A stretch of DNA of 64,000 nucleotides from Allolobophora icterica. Lineage: Eukaryota; Annelida; Clitellata; Crassiclitellata; Lumbricidae. The stretch is taken from positions 32,900,654 to 32,964,653 of the forward strand of contig OY744608.1 of assembly GCA_963556255.1 (NCBI GenBank), written 5' to 3'. The notes below the pieces were generated by a model, which was not told the origin of the DNA, did not search any database, and saw only the letters and a list, made by a program, of their open reading frames with translations. Shown one piece after another: positions 60,643 to 64,000 of the stretch (position 1 is the stretch's first letter; each line of letters opens with the position of its first letter). The position numbers were made by a program, and so were the translations under genes.

Positions 60643-61972
60643 CTAAGAAAATAAAGAAGAAGATATCTGAGGACAGTGTCATGGATTGGTATTAGTAATC
60701 TAATAGCAGAGTGTGTTGAGGTTGGTACATGTGTCAGTTATCAACTAGCAGTGTCATGGATTGGTGTGAAGCATCTAATAGTAGAGTGTGTCATGGAATG
60801 TCCAAACTTATCTAATGGAAGTGTGTGTCGAGTTGACACATGTAATAGTTATCAAGATCAGTGTCATGGATTCGTAATACTAATCCAATAGCAGAGTGTG
60901 TCAGGTTTATTATACATTCTAAAAAATCAGTGTCATGGATTATTATTTATCTACCAGTAGTGTGTGTCATGGATTGGAAGAATTGATATAATAGCCGAGT
61001 GTGTCAAAGTTAGTAGTAGTTATATAACATGTGTCATGGATTGGTATTATTTGTCGATTAGAAGAGTGTGTGTCAGGTGTAATCAAAGATCAGTGTCATG
61101 GATTCGTAATACTAATCCAATAGCAGAGTGTGTCAGGTTTATTATACATTCTCAAACATCAGTGTCATGGATTATTATTTATCTACCAGTAGTGTGTGTC
61201 ATGGATTGGAAGAATTGATATAATAGCCGAGTGTGTCAAAGTTAGTAGTAGTTATATAACATGTGTCATGGATTGGTATTAATTGTCGATTAGAAGAGTG
61301 TGTGTCAGGTGTAATCAAAGATCAGTGTCATGGATTGGTATTATTTTTATAATACAAGAGTGTGTGTCGGGTGTAATCAAAGATCAGTGTCATGGATTGG
61401 TATTACTAACCTAATAGCAGAGTGTGCTGAGGTTGGTATATATAATATATATATATATATATATATTTTTTTTTTATCAGTAAAGATCAGTGTCGTGGAA
61501 TGATATAACTTATAAAATAGCAGTGTGTCAGGTTTAGTTCATGTATTAGTTATCATTTTAGCCAGTATATTGGATGGAGCATTTACACCTGAAATGATGC
61601 CGAAATGGCGGTTATAGCCTAACAAAAATAACCAACTAACATTAAGAGTGAAAATAACACAAAATGTACAACTAAAGCTCATTTTGAACACATTACTAAG
61701 ACAAGGCACTATCTTGCAGTCACTCAGCAGCCTGCCAATAAATTAGTGGTAAATAATAATTCAAGTGCAGGTAACAGATAAAGAATTAGTGCAACAAATC
61801 ATCCAAAACAAATGAAACCTAAACCAAATAAGAATCAAAATTTCAACACAAGATACACTACTATTTGTAATGGTTACACAGAAACTTACAATGCCTTGCA
61901 GTTAAGTAAATGGAACTCAGTCCAGTTAAAACAATGAAGAGTCACATAAGATGACTACACAAAGTTACTTAC

Positions 61973-62200
61973 TTCTTTTAGAGCTATTCTAGCATCAGGC
62001 ATATCCATGGCATCAAGCAATGTTTCTGAACTGTCAACTACTTCGCTCCTTACACCTGGCTCCATTTCTTTATTCCATCCTGAATCTTGCACCGGCACTT
62101 GAGCTTGTAGAAGCTCTGTCTGGCGAGTACTTTGAACTGGCTCATTGTCTTCATGAGACGGTGAGAGAGACAACTGGCCAACTCCCTTGGTACGCCGAGG
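61973..62200 (-). CDS. Repeated 228-bp exon, copy 4
   Basis: Identical in sequence and splice borders, phase 0-0. Its unit is almost identical to those of copies 3 and 5. Confidence 0.72.
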
Positions 62201-62994
62201 CTAAGAAAATAAAGAAGAAGATATCTGAGGACAGTGTCATGGATTGGTATTAGTAATCTAATAGCAGAGTGTGTTGAGGTTGGTACATGTGTCAGTTATC
62301 AACTAGCAGTGTCATGGATTGGTGTGAAGCATCTAATAGTAGAGTGTGTCATGGAATGTCCAAACTTATCTAATGGAAGTGTGTGTCGAGTTGACACATG
62401 TAATAGTTATCAAGATCAGTGTCATGGATTCGTAATACTAATCCAATAGCAGAGTGTGTCAGGTTTATTATACATTCTAAAAAATCAGTGTCATGGATTA
62501 TTATTTATCTACCAGTAGTGTGTGTCATGGATTGGAAGAATTGATATAATAGCCGAGTGTGTCAAAGTTAGTAGTAGTTATATAACATGTGTCATGGATT
62601 GGTATTATTTGTCGATTAGAAGAGTGTGTGTCAGGTGTAATCAAAGATCAGTGTCATGGATTCGTAATACTAATCCAATAGCAGAGTGTGTCAGGTTTAT
62701 TATACATTCTCAAACATCAGTGTCATGGATTATTATTTATCTACCAGTAGTGTGTGTCATGGATTGGAAGAATTGATATAATAGCCGAGTGTGTCAAAGT
62801 TAGTAGTAGTTATATAACATGTGTCATGGATTGGTATTAATTGTCGATTAGAAGAGTGTGTGTCAGGTGTAATCAAAGATCAGTGTCATGGATTGGTATT
62901 ATTTTTATAATACAAGAGTGTGTGTCGGGTGTAATCAAAGATCAGTGTCATGGATTGGTATTACTAACCTAATAGCAGAGTGTGCTGAGGTTGG

Positions 62995-63041
<47 letters not shown>

Positions 63042-63533
63042 TAAAGATCAGTGTCGTGGATTGATATAACTTAAAAAATAGCAGTGTGTCAGGTTTAGTT
63101 CATGTATTAGTTATCATTTTAGCCAGTATATTGGATGGAGCATTTACACCTGAAATGATGCCGAAATGGCGGTTATAGCCTAACAAAAATAACCAACTAA
63201 CATTAAGAGTGAAAATAACACAAAATGTACAACTAAAGCTCATTTTGAACACATTACTAAGACAAGGCACTATCTTGCAGTCACTCAGCAGCCTGCCAAT
63301 AAATTAGTGGTAAATAATAATTCAAGTGCAGGTAACAGATAAAGAATTAGTGCAACAAATCATCCAAAACAAATGAAACCTAAACCAAATAAGAATCAAA
63401 ATTTCAACACAAGATACACTACTATTTGTAATGGTTACACAGAAACTTACAATGCCTTGCAGTTAAGTAAATGGAACTCAGTCCAGTTAAAACAATGAAG
63501 AGTCACATAAGATGACTACACAAAGTTACTTAC

Positions 63534-63761
63534 TTCTTTTAGAGCTATTCTAGCATCAGGCATATCCATGGCATCAAGCAATGTTTCTGAACTGTCAACT
63601 ACTTCGCTCCTTACACCTGGCTCCATTTCTTTATTCCATCCTGAATCTTGCACCGGCACTTGAGCTTGTAGAAGCTCTGTCTGGCGAGTACTTTGAACTG
63701 GCTCATTGTCTTCATGAGACGGTGAGAGAGACAACTGGCCAACTCCCTTGGTACGCCGAGG
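63534..63761 (-). CDS. Repeated 228-bp exon, copy 5
   Basis: Identical in sequence and splice borders, phase 0-0. The array continues beyond it to the window end, so further copies and the first exon with the start codon must lie outside. Confidence 0.72.
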
Positions 63762-64000
63762 CTAAGAAAATAAAGAAGAAGATATCTGAGGACAGTGTCA
63801 TGGATTGGTATTAGTAATCTAATAGCAGAGTGTGTTGAGGTTGGTACATGTGTCAGTTATCAACTAGCAGTGTCATGGATTGGTGTGAAGCATCTAATAG
63901 TAGAGTGTGTCATGGAATGTCCAAACTTATCTAATGGAAGTGTGTGTCGAGTTGACACATGTAATAGTTATCAAGATCAGTGTCATGGATTCGTAATACT

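Larger units (their letters stand above)
56511..64000. repeat. Tandem array of 1.3-1.6 kb units, each with one 228-bp exon
   Basis: Five units (exon-to-exon spacing 1276, 1622, 1558 and 1561 bp), continuing past the window edge. Each unit has a minisatellite block (units of about 60-75 bp built on AGTGTCATGGATTGGTATTA and AATAGCAGAGTGTGTCAGG), an (AT)n tract, about 380 bp of near-identical single-copy sequence and the exon. Unit-length differences come from the minisatellite (a block of about 280 bp is doubled in the last three) and from AT length. The unit between 59021 and 60642 also carries a 64-bp ectopic piece of the exon. Confidence 0.93.

Overview
The window is eukaryotic, animal DNA: about 37-38% G+C by eye, split genes with consensus GT-AG borders, abundant microsatellites, LINE and SINE families, and small hAT-type terminal-inverted-repeat elements. 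The gene families and repeat types fit a marine invertebrate, possibly a non-vertebrate deuterostome, but the species cannot be fixed from the sequence. Most of the window is intron or intergenic DNA. Many short open frames in it, and all frames across microsatellites, are chance frames.

Layout. 1-14.6 kb is mostly non-coding. It holds decayed LINE pieces, a 13-copy 41/42-bp minisatellite (8.34-8.87 kb), a hAT-type MITE with a perfect 8-bp target duplication (7.6 kb), a second MITE at 14.1 kb and one orphan candidate exon (495-610). At 14.66-15.59 kb on the minus strand is one long exon of a PLEKHG-family Rho guanine-nucleotide exchange factor, ending at the start of the DH domain. 15.6-40.1 kb is intron or intergenic DNA with a CpG-dense patch (23.24-23.72 kb), three more MITEs (24.6, 30.3 and 34.2 kb), an 841-bp foldback/Mutator-like element (33.3-34.1 kb) and several tRNA-derived SINEs. 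A nearly complete LINE of the L2/CR1 group lies at 40.14-43.09 kb, with endonuclease and reverse transcriptase separated by one frameshift. 43-51 kb holds repeat debris, a sixth MITE (47.0 kb), an uninterrupted 502-bp (AC)n tract and a 37-bp minisatellite.

The most interesting part is 51.3-64.0 kb, minus strand: one multi-exon gene for a tyrosine-recombinase-like protein (two zinc-finger-like modules, an R-K-R-H-Y catalytic set, and a C-terminal module starting WTENE). Two symmetric exons of this gene are tandemly multiplied. A 228-bp phase 0-0 exon occurs five times, identical in all copies, in 1.3-1.6 kb units that run off the window edge. A 192-bp phase 1-1 exon occurs twice, about 5% diverged and mostly by amino-acid-changing differences. 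The introns are filled by one minisatellite family. Every splice junction in the model is phase-consistent, so the protein could vary in length by 76- and 64-residue steps without losing frame.

The LINE, its many decayed fragments and a tRNA-derived SINE share a 3' tail module, so the SINE probably used this LINE's reverse transcriptase.
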